From contig NZ_CP040695.2 in assembly GCF_005954645.2 (NCBI RefSeq), positions 3,534,001 through 3,598,000 of the forward strand: a stretch of 64,000 nucleotides of DNA, given 5' to 3'. Positions 47,097-56,061 of the stretch are shown in pieces (within the stretch, counting starts at the first letter, position 1; each line of letters opens with the position of its first letter). The notes below the pieces were generated by a model. The model was not told the origin of the DNA and did not search any database. It was given only the letters and a program-made list of their open reading frames with translations. Made by a program: the position numbers and the translations under genes. The DNA comes from Nocardioides sp. S-1144. Lineage in GTDB: Bacteria; Actinomycetota; Actinomycetes; Propionibacteriales; Nocardioidaceae.

Positions 47097-48389
47097 GTGG
47101 CGATCACCGGCCGCGTGCCGCTGCTCCTGCTGCTGGGCGTCGTGCCCGTCGTGCTGCGCCCGGCCGGCAGCACGGTGTGGCTGTGGCTGCTGCTCGTGGC
47201 CCTCCTCGGGCTGGCCGACTGGCTGCTCGCGCCGCGGCCGGCCGTGCTGGGGTTCGCGCGGCGCCCGACGCCCGCGGTCCGGATGAACCACCCCGCCGAG
47301 ACGCTGCTGCTCGTCACCAACACCTCGGCCCGCCCGGTGCGCGGCGTCGTCCGCGACGCCTGGCAGCCGACGGCGGGGGCGAGCGGCAACCGCCACCGCG
47401 TCCGGCTCCCCCCCGGCGACCGCGCCGCACTGGTGACGCCGCTGCTGCCGCGACGCCGTGGCGACCTCCGCGCGTTCGGGGTGACGGTGCGGCTGCCCGG
47501 CCCGCTGGGCCTGGTCGCCCGGCAGCGCACCCTCGACGTGCCCGGCACGGTGCGCTCGCTGCCGCCGTTCGACTCCCGCAAGCACCTGCCGTCGCGGCTG
47601 GCCCGGCTGCGCGACCTCGACGGCCGCAGCGCGGTGCGCGTGCGCGGGCAGGGCACGGAGTTCGACTCGCTGCGCGAGTACGTGCGCGGCGACGACGTCC
47701 GCTCGATCGACTGGCGTGCCTCGGCCCGCAGCTCGAACGTCGTCGTGCGCACCTGGCAGCCCGAGCGCGACCGCCGGGTGGTGCTGGTGCTCGACACCTC
47801 GCGCACCTCGGCCGGCCGCGTCGACGACGTCCCCCGCCTCGACTCGGCGATGGACGCCGCCCTGCTGCTGGCCGCGCTCGCGGCCCGCGCCGGTGACCGG
47901 GTCGACCTCGTCGCCGGCGACCGGCGGGTCCGGGCCCGGCTGCGCTCGGCCGGCGGGCGCGAGGTCGCGGCCCGCCTGCAGGACGTGATGGCCGACCTCG
48001 AGCCGGTGATCGCCGAGGCCGACTGGGACGCGCTCGCGGGCGCCGTCCAGGGGCTCGGCCGGCAGCGGGCGCTGGTCGTGCTGCTGACGCCGCTGGAGCC
48101 CTCGGCGGTCGAGGAGGGCCTGCTCACCGTGCTGCCGACGCTGACCCGCCACCACCGCGTCGTCCTGGCCTCGGTGCGCGACCCCGAGCTCGACCGGCTC
48201 ACCGCGGCGCGCGACACCCTCGAGGAGGTCTACGCCGCCGCCGCGGCCGAGCAGGCGCAGGAGCGGCGACGGCGCACGGCCGCGCTGCTGACCCGGCTCG
48301 GCGTCGACGTCGTGGACGCCGACGCCGAGCGGCTGCCGCCGGCGCTGGCCGACCACTACCTCGGGCTGAAGGCGCGCGGGCTGCTCTGA
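47097..48389 (+). CDS. DUF58 domain protein (second copy)
   Basis: The 430-residue protein has two N-terminal helices (LLLLLGVVPVVLRPAG, then VWLWLLLVALLGLADWLL) and a beta-rich domain. The DUF58 signature is EFDSLREYVRGDDVRSIDWRASAR (from about residue 188; key residues REY, DD and W), followed by a VWA-like strand with LVLDTSRTS (Asp about 233). The GTG start lies just after the MoxR stop. It is about 37 residues longer than the first DUF58 copy. Confidence 0.92.
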   Translation: MAITGRVPLLLLLGVVPVVLRPAGSTVWLWLLLVALLGLADWLLAPRPAVLGFARRPTPAVRMNHPAETLLLVTNTSARPVRGVVRDAWQPTAGASGNRHRVRLPPGDRAALVTPLLPRRRGDLRAFGVTVRLPGPLGLVARQRTLDVPGTVRSLPPFDSRKHLPSRLARLRDLDGRSAVRVRGQGTEFDSLREYVRGDDVRSIDWRASARSSNVVVRTWQPERDRRVVLVLDTSRTSAGRVDDVPRLDSAMDAALLLAALAARAGDRVDLVAGDRRVRARLRSAGGREVAARLQDVMADLEPVIAEADWDALAGAVQGLGRQRALVVLLTPLEPSAVEEGLLTVLPTLTRHHRVVLASVRDPELDRLTAARDTLEEVYAAAAAEQAQERRRRTAALLTRLGVDVVDADAERLPPALADHYLGLKARGLL

Positions 48390-48471
48390 CGCCGCCGCCC
48401 GGGGAGGGCGGCACCTACCCCTGAGCGAGCGGGGGCTGTCCGCGACAGCGTGTCGCGACTAGGGTCGCCCC

Positions 48472-49359
48472 ATGCGCCGCCCGCTGCTGCTCCTCGCCGT
48501 CCTCGTGCTCACCGCGACCGGGCTGGTCGCGCCCACCGCGGCGACCACCGCACCCCGCGCCCCGGCGGTCGCGACCAGCCCGGCGCCGCCGCTGCGGTAC
48601 GTCGCGCTCGGCGACTCCTACAGCGCGGCCTCCGGCGTGCTGCCGCCCGACCCGGCGGCGCCGCTGGTCTGCCTGCGCTCGGCGCGCAGCTACCCGCACG
48701 TCCTCGCCGCCCGCACCGGCGCCCGGTTCACCGACGTGACGTGCGGGGCCGCCGAGACCGGCGACTTCTTCGAGAGCCAGCACCCCGGCGTCCCGCCCCA
48801 GCTCGACGCGCTCTCGCGGCGCACCGACCTGGTGACGATGACGATCGGGGGCAACGACAGCGGCGTCTTCATCGGCGCGATCCTGGCGTGCGGGGTCGCG
48901 GGGGTCTCGAGCCTGGGCCGGGGCAACCCGTGCGAGCAGCAGCACGGCGACTCCTTCGAGCAGACCGTGCGCGACACGACCTACCCGTCGCTGGTGCGGG
49001 CGCTGCGGGCGGTCCACCGTCGCGCGCCGAGCGCCCGGGTGGCGATCCTGGGCTACCCGTGGATCGTGCCGCGCCGCGACGGCTGCTTCGCGCAGATGCC
49101 GATCGCCCGCGGCGACGTCCCGTACCTGCGCAGCCTCCAGCGCACCCTCAACGACGCCGTGCGCCGCGCCGCCCGCGCCACCGGGTCGACCTACGTCGAC
49201 CTGAACCGCGCCTCGGACGGGCACGACGCGTGCCAGCCGATCGGCACCCGCTGGGTCGAGCCGATCCTGCTGGGCACCAACCCGGTCGTCGTCCACCCCA
49301 ACGCGCGCGGCGAGCGGGCGATGGCCCGCCAGGTCGTGCGGCGCCTGCGCCTGCGCTGA
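48472..49359 (+). CDS. Secreted SGNH/GDSL-family hydrolase
   Basis: The 295-residue protein has a signal peptide (RRPLLLLAVLVLTATGLVAP) with an Ala-rich cleavage region. Mature SGNH hydrolase motifs are VALGDSYSAASG (block I Ser), CGAAETG (block II), TIGGNDSG (block III Asn) and VVHPNARGE (block V His). The six Cys of the mature part are consistent with export and disulphides. Such enzymes are esterases or lipases in actinobacteria (for example SCO1725-like); the substrate is unknown. The TetR gene downstream is transcribed toward it. Confidence 0.9.
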   Translation: MRRPLLLLAVLVLTATGLVAPTAATTAPRAPAVATSPAPPLRYVALGDSYSAASGVLPPDPAAPLVCLRSARSYPHVLAARTGARFTDVTCGAAETGDFFESQHPGVPPQLDALSRRTDLVTMTIGGNDSGVFIGAILACGVAGVSSLGRGNPCEQQHGDSFEQTVRDTTYPSLVRALRAVHRRAPSARVAILGYPWIVPRRDGCFAQMPIARGDVPYLRSLQRTLNDAVRRAARATGSTYVDLNRASDGHDACQPIGTRWVEPILLGTNPVVVHPNARGERAMARQVVRRLRLR

Positions 49360-49418
49360 TCCCCCCGCCGTCCCGCGCGGGCGTCCGCGCCGACGGGGAC
49401 GCCGGGGGGACACCGGCG

Positions 49419-50024
49419 TCAGCCGCCGGGGCGGCGCACCACCAGGCAGGCCTGCGCGTAGGTCTCGAGCAGGTCGACGGCACGGCCGGCCTCCCGGGCC
49501 TCGGCCCAGCGGTCGAGCGAGACGCGGACCGCGACCCCGGCCGTCTCGACGACCAGGCGCGGCTCCAGGTCGTCGTCGGCGCCGACGAGTCGGACCAGGC
49601 GCACCACCAGGGCGTCGAGGCGCTCCTCGTCGACCGCGGCCGCCGCCAGCCGCAGCGCGGGCTCGGCACGCATCAGCCGGCGCACCCGGAGCAGCAGCCG
49701 GCCGGCCTCGCTGCGTCCGTCGTCGAGGGCGAGCAGCACCTCGCGCCACACCTCCTCGAGCTGGTCGAGCAGCGGGCGGTCGGCGCGCAGGTCGGCGAGC
49801 ATCGCCTCGACGCGCTCGTCGAGCTCGACGTGCGGCACCAGCGCCGCGCGCTCCTTGGAGGGGAAGTAGCGGAAGAACGTGCGCGGCGAGATCCCGGCGG
49901 CGCGCGCGATGTCGTCGACGGTGGTGCCGTCGACCCCGCCGACCTCGAACAGGTCGAGGGCCGCGTCACCGATCTCCCGCTCGGTCTGGCGGCGACGCCG
50001 CTCGCGCAGCGCGATCTCGGTCAT
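49419..50024 (-). CDS. TetR family transcriptional regulator
   Basis: The ~201-residue regulator has an N-terminal TetR HTH (GDAALDLFEVGGVDGTTVDDIARAAGISPRTFFRYFPSKE by key residues). The ligand-binding domain is diverse, with no family name I can give. ATG 50024 is chosen (MTEIALRERRRRQ); 15 extra residues upstream would lie in the promoter region. It is divergent from an MFS exporter gene with about 100 bp between, which points to local repression of the pump and of itself. Confidence 0.9.
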   Translation of the reverse strand: MTEIALRERRRRQTEREIGDAALDLFEVGGVDGTTVDDIARAAGISPRTFFRYFPSKERAALVPHVELDERVEAMLADLRADRPLLDQLEEVWREVLLALDDGRSEAGRLLLRVRRLMRAEPALRLAAAAVDEERLDALVVRLVRLVGADDDLEPRLVVETAGVAVRVSLDRWAEAREAGRAVDLLETYAQACLVVRRPGG

Positions 50025-50063
50025 CGACCGAGCATAGGGGAACAACGCCGTCGGACGCCGTGT

Positions 50064-50078
50064 TGGCACTGACTGCCA
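50064..50078. promoter_or_regulatory. Candidate TetR operator
   Basis: TGGCA and TGCCA, inverted around a five-base centre (CTGAC), lie between the divergent TetR and MFS genes. TTGGCA could also serve as a -35 for the MFS side. Short palindromes occur often in GC-rich DNA, so this is tentative. Confidence 0.4.
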
Positions 50079-50128
50079 CGTTCACCCAGACTGACCGCAC
50101 ACCGACCCACCGCGTCCAGGAGCACCCC

Positions 50129-51568
50129 GTGACCACCACCACCACCGACGCCCCGCCCGCCGCGTCCGCCTCGATCCCCGGCGCGAACCGGCTGATCGCG
50201 CTGCTGGTCGGCTCGGCGTTCGTCGTCATCCTCAACGAGACCATCATGGGCGTCGCGCTGCCCGAGCTGATGCGCGAGTTCGACGTGCCCGCGACGACGG
50301 CGCAGTGGCTGACCACCGCGTTCCTGCTGACGATGGCGGTCGTCATCCCGATCACCGGGTTCCTGCTGACCCGCTTCCCGCTGCGCGCGGTGTTCGTGGC
50401 GGCGATGACGTCGTTCAGCCTCGGCACCCTGGTCGCGGCCACCGCGCCGGTCTTCCCGGTGCTGGTGGGCGGACGCGTCGTGCAGGCGGTCGGCACCGCG
50501 CTGATGATGCCGCTGCTCATCACCACGATCCTCAACCTGGTCGAGCCCGCGCGCCGCGGCCGGATGATGGGCACGGTCTCGATCGTCATCTCCGTCGCGC
50601 CCGCGATCGGGCCCACGGTCTCCGGGCTGGTGCTGAACTCGCTCTCCTGGCGCTGGATGTTCTGGATCGTGCTGCCCATCGCCCTGCTGTCGCTCGCCCT
50701 GGGCGCGACCTGGGTCCGCAACGTCACCGAGCCGCGGCGGGTGCGGGTCGACGCCGGCTCCGTCGTCCTCTCCGCGCTCGCCTTCAGCGGCCTGATCTAC
50801 GGGCTGAGCAGCATCGGCGAGAGCGCCACCGGCCACACGCCGGTGCCGGTCTGGATCCCGCTCGTCGTCGGCGCGGTCGCGCTGGCGGCGTTCATCGCCC
50901 GGCAGCTCCAGCTCTCGGACCGGGCGCTGCTCGACCTGCGCGTCTTCGCGACCCGCTCCTTCACCGTCGCGGTCGCCCTCGTCGCGGTGAGCATGATGGC
51001 GCTCTTCGGCACCCTGATCCTGCTGCCGCTCTACCTCCAGGACGTGCTCGGCCTCTCCACCCTGCAGACCGGCCTGGTGCTCCTCCCCGGCGGCCTGACG
51101 ATGGGCCTGCTCGCGCCGGTCGTCGGGCGGGTCTTCGACCGCGTCGGTCCGCGGCCGCTCGTCGCGCCCGGTGCCGCCCTCACCAGCGTCGCGCTCTGGG
51201 GCATGACGACCCTGGACGTCGACACCTCCCGCCCCACCGTCATCGCGCTGCACGTCGTCATGAGCATCGGCCTGGCGCTGATGTTCACGCCGCTGATGAC
51301 CTCGGCCCTCGGGTCGCTGCCGCAGCAGCTCTACTCCCACGGCAGCGCGATCGTCTCCACGCTCCAGCAGGTCGCCGGGGCGGCCGGCACGGCGCTGTTC
51401 ATCACCGTGATGACGCGGCGGACGACCTCGGCCACCGCCGACGGAACGCCCCTGGTCGACGCGACCGCCGAGGGCATCCACGCCGCCCTGATGTACGGCG
51501 GGGTGATCTCGGCCGCCGCCGTCGGGGTGGCGCTGCTGGTGCGGCGTCCGGTGCCGGTCGAGGTCTGA
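50129..51568 (+). CDS. MFS transporter, DHA2 (14-helix) drug:proton antiporter type
   Basis: The 479-residue transporter shows motifs of DHA2 exporters: LNETIMGVALPELMREFDV, then TAFLLTMAVVIPITGFLLTR, GRVVQAVGTALMMPLLITT and the motif C-like GPTVSGLVL. It ends with LVRRPVPVEV. GTG 50129 follows AGGAG at good spacing and gives a Thr-rich cytosolic start; the earlier open frame overlaps the TetR operator. Adjacent TetR makes drug or metabolite efflux likely. Substrate unknown. Confidence 0.92.
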   Translation: MTTTTTDAPPAASASIPGANRLIALLVGSAFVVILNETIMGVALPELMREFDVPATTAQWLTTAFLLTMAVVIPITGFLLTRFPLRAVFVAAMTSFSLGTLVAATAPVFPVLVGGRVVQAVGTALMMPLLITTILNLVEPARRGRMMGTVSIVISVAPAIGPTVSGLVLNSLSWRWMFWIVLPIALLSLALGATWVRNVTEPRRVRVDAGSVVLSALAFSGLIYGLSSIGESATGHTPVPVWIPLVVGAVALAAFIARQLQLSDRALLDLRVFATRSFTVAVALVAVSMMALFGTLILLPLYLQDVLGLSTLQTGLVLLPGGLTMGLLAPVVGRVFDRVGPRPLVAPGAALTSVALWGMTTLDVDTSRPTVIALHVVMSIGLALMFTPLMTSALGSLPQQLYSHGSAIVSTLQQVAGAAGTALFITVMTRRTTSATADGTPLVDATAEGIHAALMYGGVISAAAVGVALLVRRPVPVEV

Positions 51569-51581
51569 GCCCGGAGGCGGG

Positions 51582-52577
51582 TCAGGCCTGCGTCGCGACC
51601 GTGTCCTCGAGCAGGTCCGCCGACAGGTCCCCGGTCTCGCCCTCGGCGACGGCACGTCGTCCGAGGGTGAAGACGTAGAGCACGAACACGGCGAGCGCCA
51701 GCGCGCCGATGCCGATCCGCGCCCACGTCGGCAGCGGCGACGGCGTCACGAAGGCCTCGATGACGCCGCTCACCAGCAGGACGACGACCAGGCCGAGGGA
51801 GACGGTGATCGCCGTGCGGCCCTCGTGGGCCATCGACTGCGCCCGGGTCAGTGAGCCGGGCTCGACGAAGGACCAGAACAGCCGGAGCCCGAAGCCGGCC
51901 GCGACGAAGACCGCGGTCAGCTCGAGCAGCCCGTGCGGCAGGATCAGGCCGAAGAAGAGGTCGCCGCGGTCGTGGCGGATCATGATCGAGCCGATGACGG
52001 CGACGTTCAGCAGGTTGTTGAACAGCAGCACCACCACGGGGAACCCCAGCACGCCGAGGGCGATGCAGAGCGCGGCCACCCAGGCGTTGTTGATCCACAC
52101 CCGGGCCGCGAAGCTCTGGGCCGGGTTCTCGCTGTAGTAGCTCTCGAAGTCGGTGTCGACGAGCTGGTCGACCTCGGCCGGGCTCAGCAGGTTCTGCTCG
52201 ACGCTCGGGTGGTCGAGCAGCCACAGCAGCATGATCGCCATCACCACGACGTTCGCGACCCACGTGCCGATCCACCACCAGCGCAGCCGGTACAGCGCGG
52301 CCGGGAAGCGGTGGGTGAAGAACCGGCCGAGGCGCGCCCACGTGGACGTGCGGGTGCCGACCAGCTTGATCCGCGTGCGGGCGAGCAACGACGACAGGTA
52401 GGCGATGAGGTGGCTGTCGGGCGACGACGTGCGGACCACGGACAGGTGGGTCGCGACCTGCTGGTAGCGCTCGACGAGCTCGTCGCTCTCGGAGCCGGAC
52501 AGCCGGCCGCGTCCCGCGAGCTCCTCGAGCCGGTGCCACTCGTGCGAGTGCGCGAGCACGTAGGCGTCGAGATCCAC
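51582..52577 (-). CDS. Stage II sporulation protein M (SpoIIM) family membrane protein
   Basis: The 331-residue protein has an N-terminal soluble helical part (MDLDAYVLAHSHEWHRLEELAG) and about five to six membrane helices in the SpoIIM order (RWWWIGTWVANVVVMAIML, then VWINNAWVAALCIALGVLGFPVV key residues, and FGLILPHGLLELTAVFVAAGFG). The conserved HGLLEL is typical of the family. In non-sporulating actinobacteria these accompany MoxR-DUF58-RDD genes, as here, and do not imply sporulation. It is divergent from the RDD gene. Confidence 0.9.
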   Translation of the reverse strand: MDLDAYVLAHSHEWHRLEELAGRGRLSGSESDELVERYQQVATHLSVVRTSSPDSHLIAYLSSLLARTRIKLVGTRTSTWARLGRFFTHRFPAALYRLRWWWIGTWVANVVVMAIMLLWLLDHPSVEQNLLSPAEVDQLVDTDFESYYSENPAQSFAARVWINNAWVAALCIALGVLGFPVVVLLFNNLLNVAVIGSIMIRHDRGDLFFGLILPHGLLELTAVFVAAGFGLRLFWSFVEPGSLTRAQSMAHEGRTAITVSLGLVVVLLVSGVIEAFVTPSPLPTWARIGIGALALAVFVLYVFTLGRRAVAEGETGDLSADLLEDTVATQA

Positions 52578-52657
52578 GGGGCCACCCTATATAGGGTCCG
52601 CAGCAGGGCCGCCGACGTCCCGACCGCCCCGCACCCGCACCTGGGAGAATGACGCCG

Positions 52658-53467
52658 ATGCCCGCACGCGAGTTCAACATGCTCACCAGTGACGACCTCG
52701 TCACCGGCGAGGCGGTCGCGCTCGACCTGCCGCCGGCCGGGCTGGGCTCGCGGATCGCCTCGGGGATCATCGACGTCGTCGCGACGATCGGGACGCTCGT
52801 CGTGCTGGCGATCATCATCGGGGTGGCCGCCACCCACGCCGACCCGGCGCTGGCCGACGCGATGCTGATCCTCACCACGGTCCTGGTGTTCGTCGTGGTG
52901 CCGACCACCCTCGAGACCCTGACCCGGGGGCGGTCGCTGGGGAAGCTGGCGCTCGGCCTGCGCACCGTGCGCGACGACGCCGGCCCGATCTCCTTCCAGC
53001 ACGCCCTGATCCGCTCGCTGGTCGGGTTCGTCGAGGTCTACGCCTTCTTCGGTGCCCCGGCGTTCCTCTCGGCGCTGGTGAGCGGTCGCGGCAAGCGGCT
53101 CGGCGACTACGCCGCGGGCACCTACGTCGTCCGCAGCCGGGTCGCCCTCTCGCTCCCCCACCCGCCGCCCATGCCGCCGCACCTCGCCGGCTGGGCCGCC
53201 CGGGCCGACATCACCTCGCTGCCCACCGGCCTCGCCCTGGCCGTGCGCCAGTACCTCGGCCGGCTCCCCACGCTCGACCCGGCCTCACGGGTGCGGGTCG
53301 GCACCCGGCTGGCCGAGCAGGTCTCCGAGCACGTGGCGCCCCTCCCCCCGCGCGGCACCGCGCCGGAGGACTTCCTCGCCGCGGTCGTCGCCGCCCGCCG
53401 CGACCGCGACCTGGCCCGGCTGCGACGCCAGGACGACGCCCGCCGCCGGCTCACGTCGCGGGCGTGA
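52658..53467 (+). CDS. RDD family membrane protein (second copy)
   Basis: The ~269-residue protein has LPPAGLGSRIASGIIDVVATIGTLV (RDD start, by key residues), helices to about residue 150, the motif TRGRSLGKLALGLRTV, and GKRLGDYAAGTYVV. A ~110-residue charged cytosolic tail follows, unlike the short first RDD protein. ATG 52658 is preferred, as GGGAG lies 10 bases upstream; ATG 52649 sits too close to it. Its 3' end overlaps the convergent MFS gene by 17 bp. SpoIIM-RDD pairs are widespread in actinobacteria. Confidence 0.88.
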   Translation: MPAREFNMLTSDDLVTGEAVALDLPPAGLGSRIASGIIDVVATIGTLVVLAIIIGVAATHADPALADAMLILTTVLVFVVVPTTLETLTRGRSLGKLALGLRTVRDDAGPISFQHALIRSLVGFVEVYAFFGAPAFLSALVSGRGKRLGDYAAGTYVVRSRVALSLPHPPPMPPHLAGWAARADITSLPTGLALAVRQYLGRLPTLDPASRVRVGTRLAEQVSEHVAPLPPRGTAPEDFLAAVVAARRDRDLARLRRQDDARRRLTSRA

Positions 53468-54752
53468 CCCGCCTCGAGGAGGGTTCCCGCGGGATCGCCA
53501 GCACGGCGAACGCCGCCGCGAGGCACAGCACACCCGCGGTCAGCCACGCCGCGAGGTAGTCGCCGGTGCCCTGGCGCACCAGGCCCGCGAAGCTCGCCGC
53601 CACCCCCGCCCCGACCATGTGCGCGGCGAAGACCCAGCCGAAGACGACCCCGGCCCGCTCGGGGCCGAAGTGGGCGCGGCACAGCGCGACCGTCGGCGGC
53701 ACGGTCGCCACCCAGTCGAGGCCGTAGAAGACGATGAAGACGAACAGGCTCGGGTGCACGACGTCGGCGAGCAGGTAGGGCACGGCGAGCAGCGAGAGCC
53801 CGCGGAGCAGGTAGTAGACGAGCAGCAGGTAGCGGCTGTCGACGCGGTCGGTGAGCCAGCCGCTGGCCACGGTGCCGACGATGTCGAAGATCCCGATCAG
53901 CGCGAGCAGCGACGCCGCCGTCGTCTCGGGCAACCCGTGGTCGTGCGAGGCGGCGATGAAGTGGGTCCCGATCAGCCCGTTCGTCGACCAGCCGCAGATC
54001 CAGAACGTGCCGAAGAGGATCCAGAACACCTTCGACCGCGAGCACTCCCGCAGCGTGTCGACCGCGGTCCGCGCGGCGCCGCGCGCCGGTGCTGCCGCCG
54101 GGACCGGCGCGGCCAGGGTCGGGTCGGCGCCGTAGGCCGTGGTCCCGACGCTCGCCGGTGAGTCGGCGAGCAGCAGCAGGACCAGCGGCACCAGCAGCAG
54201 GGCGAACGCCGCCACCAGCCCGGCCGCCCAGCGCCAGCCGGGGCCGTCGGCGAGGTGGGCGATCGCCGGCAGGAAGACCAGCTGGCCGGTGGAGCTGGCG
54301 GCCGAGAAGACCCCGACGACGACGCCGCGGTGCCGCACGAACCAGCGGTTGGCCACGATCGCGCCGAAGACCAGGGCGAGCGACCCGGTGCCGACGCCGA
54401 TGGCGAAGCCCCACAGCAGCCACAGCTGCCACGCCGACGTCATCACCAGCGTCAGGCCGGAGCCGACGGCCACCAGGGTCAGCGAGGCCGCCACCACCCG
54501 GCGCAGCCCGAACCGCTCCATCAGCGCGGCCGCGAAGGGCGCGGTGAGCCCGTAGACGACCAGGTTGAGGCTGACCGCGCCGCTCGTCGTGCCGCGGGAC
54601 CAGCCGAACTCGTCCTCGAGCGGTCCCAGCAGCGCGCCGGTCGAGGACCGGAAGCCGGCCGCCGCGACCAGCGCGCCCATCGTGATCGCGGCCACCCACC
54701 AGGCCCGGTGGAGGCGGCGGGCACCGCGGCGGGACTCGACGGTGACGCTCAC
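53451..54752 (-). CDS. MFS transporter (oxalate/formate or monocarboxylate type)
   Basis: The 433-residue protein has 12 hydrophobic helices and a charged, Ala/Pro-rich central loop. The N-terminal half begins AWWVAAITMGALVAAAGFRSS, then GPLEDEFGWSRGTTSGAVSLN, a pattern seen in monocarboxylate-porter-like MFS proteins. Motif A-like GWLTDRVDSRYLL is present. Substrate not assignable. Start is GTG 54752. It is flanked by convergent RDD and by trmB, with no clear operon partners. Confidence 0.87.
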   Translation of the reverse strand: MSVTVESRRGARRLHRAWWVAAITMGALVAAAGFRSSTGALLGPLEDEFGWSRGTTSGAVSLNLVVYGLTAPFAAALMERFGLRRVVAASLTLVAVGSGLTLVMTSAWQLWLLWGFAIGVGTGSLALVFGAIVANRWFVRHRGVVVGVFSAASSTGQLVFLPAIAHLADGPGWRWAAGLVAAFALLLVPLVLLLLADSPASVGTTAYGADPTLAAPVPAAAPARGAARTAVDTLRECSRSKVFWILFGTFWICGWSTNGLIGTHFIAASHDHGLPETTAASLLALIGIFDIVGTVASGWLTDRVDSRYLLLVYYLLRGLSLLAVPYLLADVVHPSLFVFIVFYGLDWVATVPPTVALCRAHFGPERAGVVFGWVFAAHMVGAGVAASFAGLVRQGTGDYLAAWLTAGVLCLAAAFAVLAIPREPSSRRVTPAT

Positions 54753-54834
54753 CGGCCCAGCCTAGGAGTCGGCGGCGCTCGCCGCGCTCGTGTTCCTGCC
54801 ACCGGACGACGATCGGGCGACACCCGGCACCCGG

Positions 54835-55566
54835 TCAGACCCGGCGGTACTCCAGGTCGGTGATGGTGCGGCCCACCGCCAGCCCCTTGCGCTCGAAGCG
54901 GGTGACCGGTCGCTCGGGCCACCGCTCGACGACGCCGCCGGTCAGGGCCGGCTCGGCGTCGAGGACCTCGACCATCTGCTCGGCGTAGGCCGCCCAGTCG
55001 GTGGCCAGCCGCCAGGCCGCACCCGGTGCGAGGCGGGCGGCGGCTACGGCGGCGAACCGGGGGGCCACCAGGCGCCGCTTGTGGTGCCGGGCCTTGTGCC
55101 AGGGGTCGGGGAAGAACGTCCACAGCTCGGCCAGCGACGCCGGCGCCACCCGGTGCTCGAGCAGCCACACCGCGTCGACCCCGCAGAACCGCACGTTGGT
55201 CAGGCCCGCCTCGGCGGTCCGGCCGAGGGCCTCGGCGACGCCGGGTCGCCAGACCTCCAGCGCCAGCACGTTGGTCCCCGGCCGGGACGCCGCCAGCGCC
55301 ACGGTGGCCTCGCCGATGCCGGGCCCGATCTCGACGGCCAGGGGTGCCTCGCGCCCGAACACCTCGGCCCAGGAGAAGTCGGCGGCGTCCACGGCCTCGT
55401 CGGGCACGACCCAGGCCCGGTGGTGCGCCTCCCAGGCGGCGGCCTGGCGCGGGGTGAACCGGCTGCCCCGGCGCGAGTAGGAGAGCACCTCGCGGACCGT
55501 GCGGCCCTCGTCGGTGACCCTCTGGTGCGGGCGGGCCGGCGGCGGAGCGGGTCGTGCGTCGTTCAC
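54835..55566 (-). CDS. trmB: tRNA (guanosine(46)-N7)-methyltransferase
   Basis: The 243-residue SAM-dependent methyltransferase makes m7G46 in the tRNA variable loop. The motifs are VEIGPGIGEATVALA (SAM binding), VLALEVWRPGVAEAL, and TFFPDPWHKARHHKRRLV, the TrmB signature with catalytic Asp. The C-terminal TRFERKGLAVGRTITDL is also typical. The gene starts with GTG. It stands alone between an MFS gene and a DUF4190-type gene. Confidence 0.95.
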   Translation of the reverse strand: MNDARPAPPPARPHQRVTDEGRTVREVLSYSRRGSRFTPRQAAAWEAHHRAWVVPDEAVDAADFSWAEVFGREAPLAVEIGPGIGEATVALAASRPGTNVLALEVWRPGVAEALGRTAEAGLTNVRFCGVDAVWLLEHRVAPASLAELWTFFPDPWHKARHHKRRLVAPRFAAVAAARLAPGAAWRLATDWAAYAEQMVEVLDAEPALTGGVVERWPERPVTRFERKGLAVGRTITDLEYRRV

Positions 55567-55600
55567 GGGGACGATTGTCCCAGGGCCGTCACCGCGGTGC

Positions 55601-55948
55601 TCAGCCGGCTCGGGTCGAGGTCGATCCCGCCGACAGGAGGGCGACCAGCACGAACAGCACGAGCGCGCCGACGGTGAGCAGGGTCGCCACCATCCCGCAG
55701 ATTCGGCCGGCGTTCGCCGCCGACCGGGCGCCGTAGCGCCCGCCCGAGCTGTCGATCTCGGCGACGACCCGGTTGCCCTTGACCCAGGCGATGATCCCGA
55801 GGACCTGGCACAGCACGAGCCCGAGGATCCCGAGCACGAGCACGGTGGTCGCCTCGGGGTGGTCGACGACCGTGGGCGGCGGGCGCCACCGGCCCGACGT
55901 CGACCGCTCCGGGTCGGACCGGTCGCCGGGTGCTCCGTACTGGCTCAT
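55601..55948 (-). CDS. DUF4190-type small membrane protein
   Basis: The ~115-residue protein has a cytosolic N-terminus with Pro-rich WRPPPT, helix 1 (TTVLVLGILGLVLCQVLGIIAW), a charged loop (VKGNRVVAEIDSSGGRYG) and helix 2 (CGMVATLLTVGALVLFVLVALL). The two-helix layout with a K/R-rich loop fits DUF4190 proteins. Start ATG 55948 is preferred over one three codons upstream. Function unknown; a longer relative lies at the left edge of the window. Confidence 0.75.
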   Translation of the reverse strand: MSQYGAPGDRSDPERSTSGRWRPPPTVVDHPEATTVLVLGILGLVLCQVLGIIAWVKGNRVVAEIDSSGGRYGARSAANAGRICGMVATLLTVGALVLFVLVALLSAGSTSTRAG

Positions 55949-55998
55949 GACCACCACCCTGCCGCCGCACCGCCCCGCCCAAACCGCCCGGGACGCAC

Positions 55999-56028
55999 GA
56001 CAGCCCCGGACCGAGGTCCGGGGCTGTC
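55999..56028 (-). terminator. Rho-independent-like terminator of tuf / str operon
   Basis: A 14-bp perfect inverted repeat, GACAGCCCCGGACC and GGTCCGGGGCTGTC, with an effective loop of about four bases, lies 34 bp after the tuf stop. There is no clear T tract, which is usual for actinobacterial terminators. Confidence 0.8.
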
Positions 56029-56061
56029 GGGGTGGAGCGACGGGTCAGTCGACCCGGTGGA

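Noticed and set aside
48390..51568. Genomic island marked by an integrase or tRNA att site
   Set aside because: No integrase, tRNA fragment or direct repeat found; composition looks like the surroundings.
51582..52577. SpoIIM as evidence of endospore formation
   Set aside because: The family is widespread in non-sporulating actinobacteria next to MoxR-DUF58 genes; no other sporulation gene is present.
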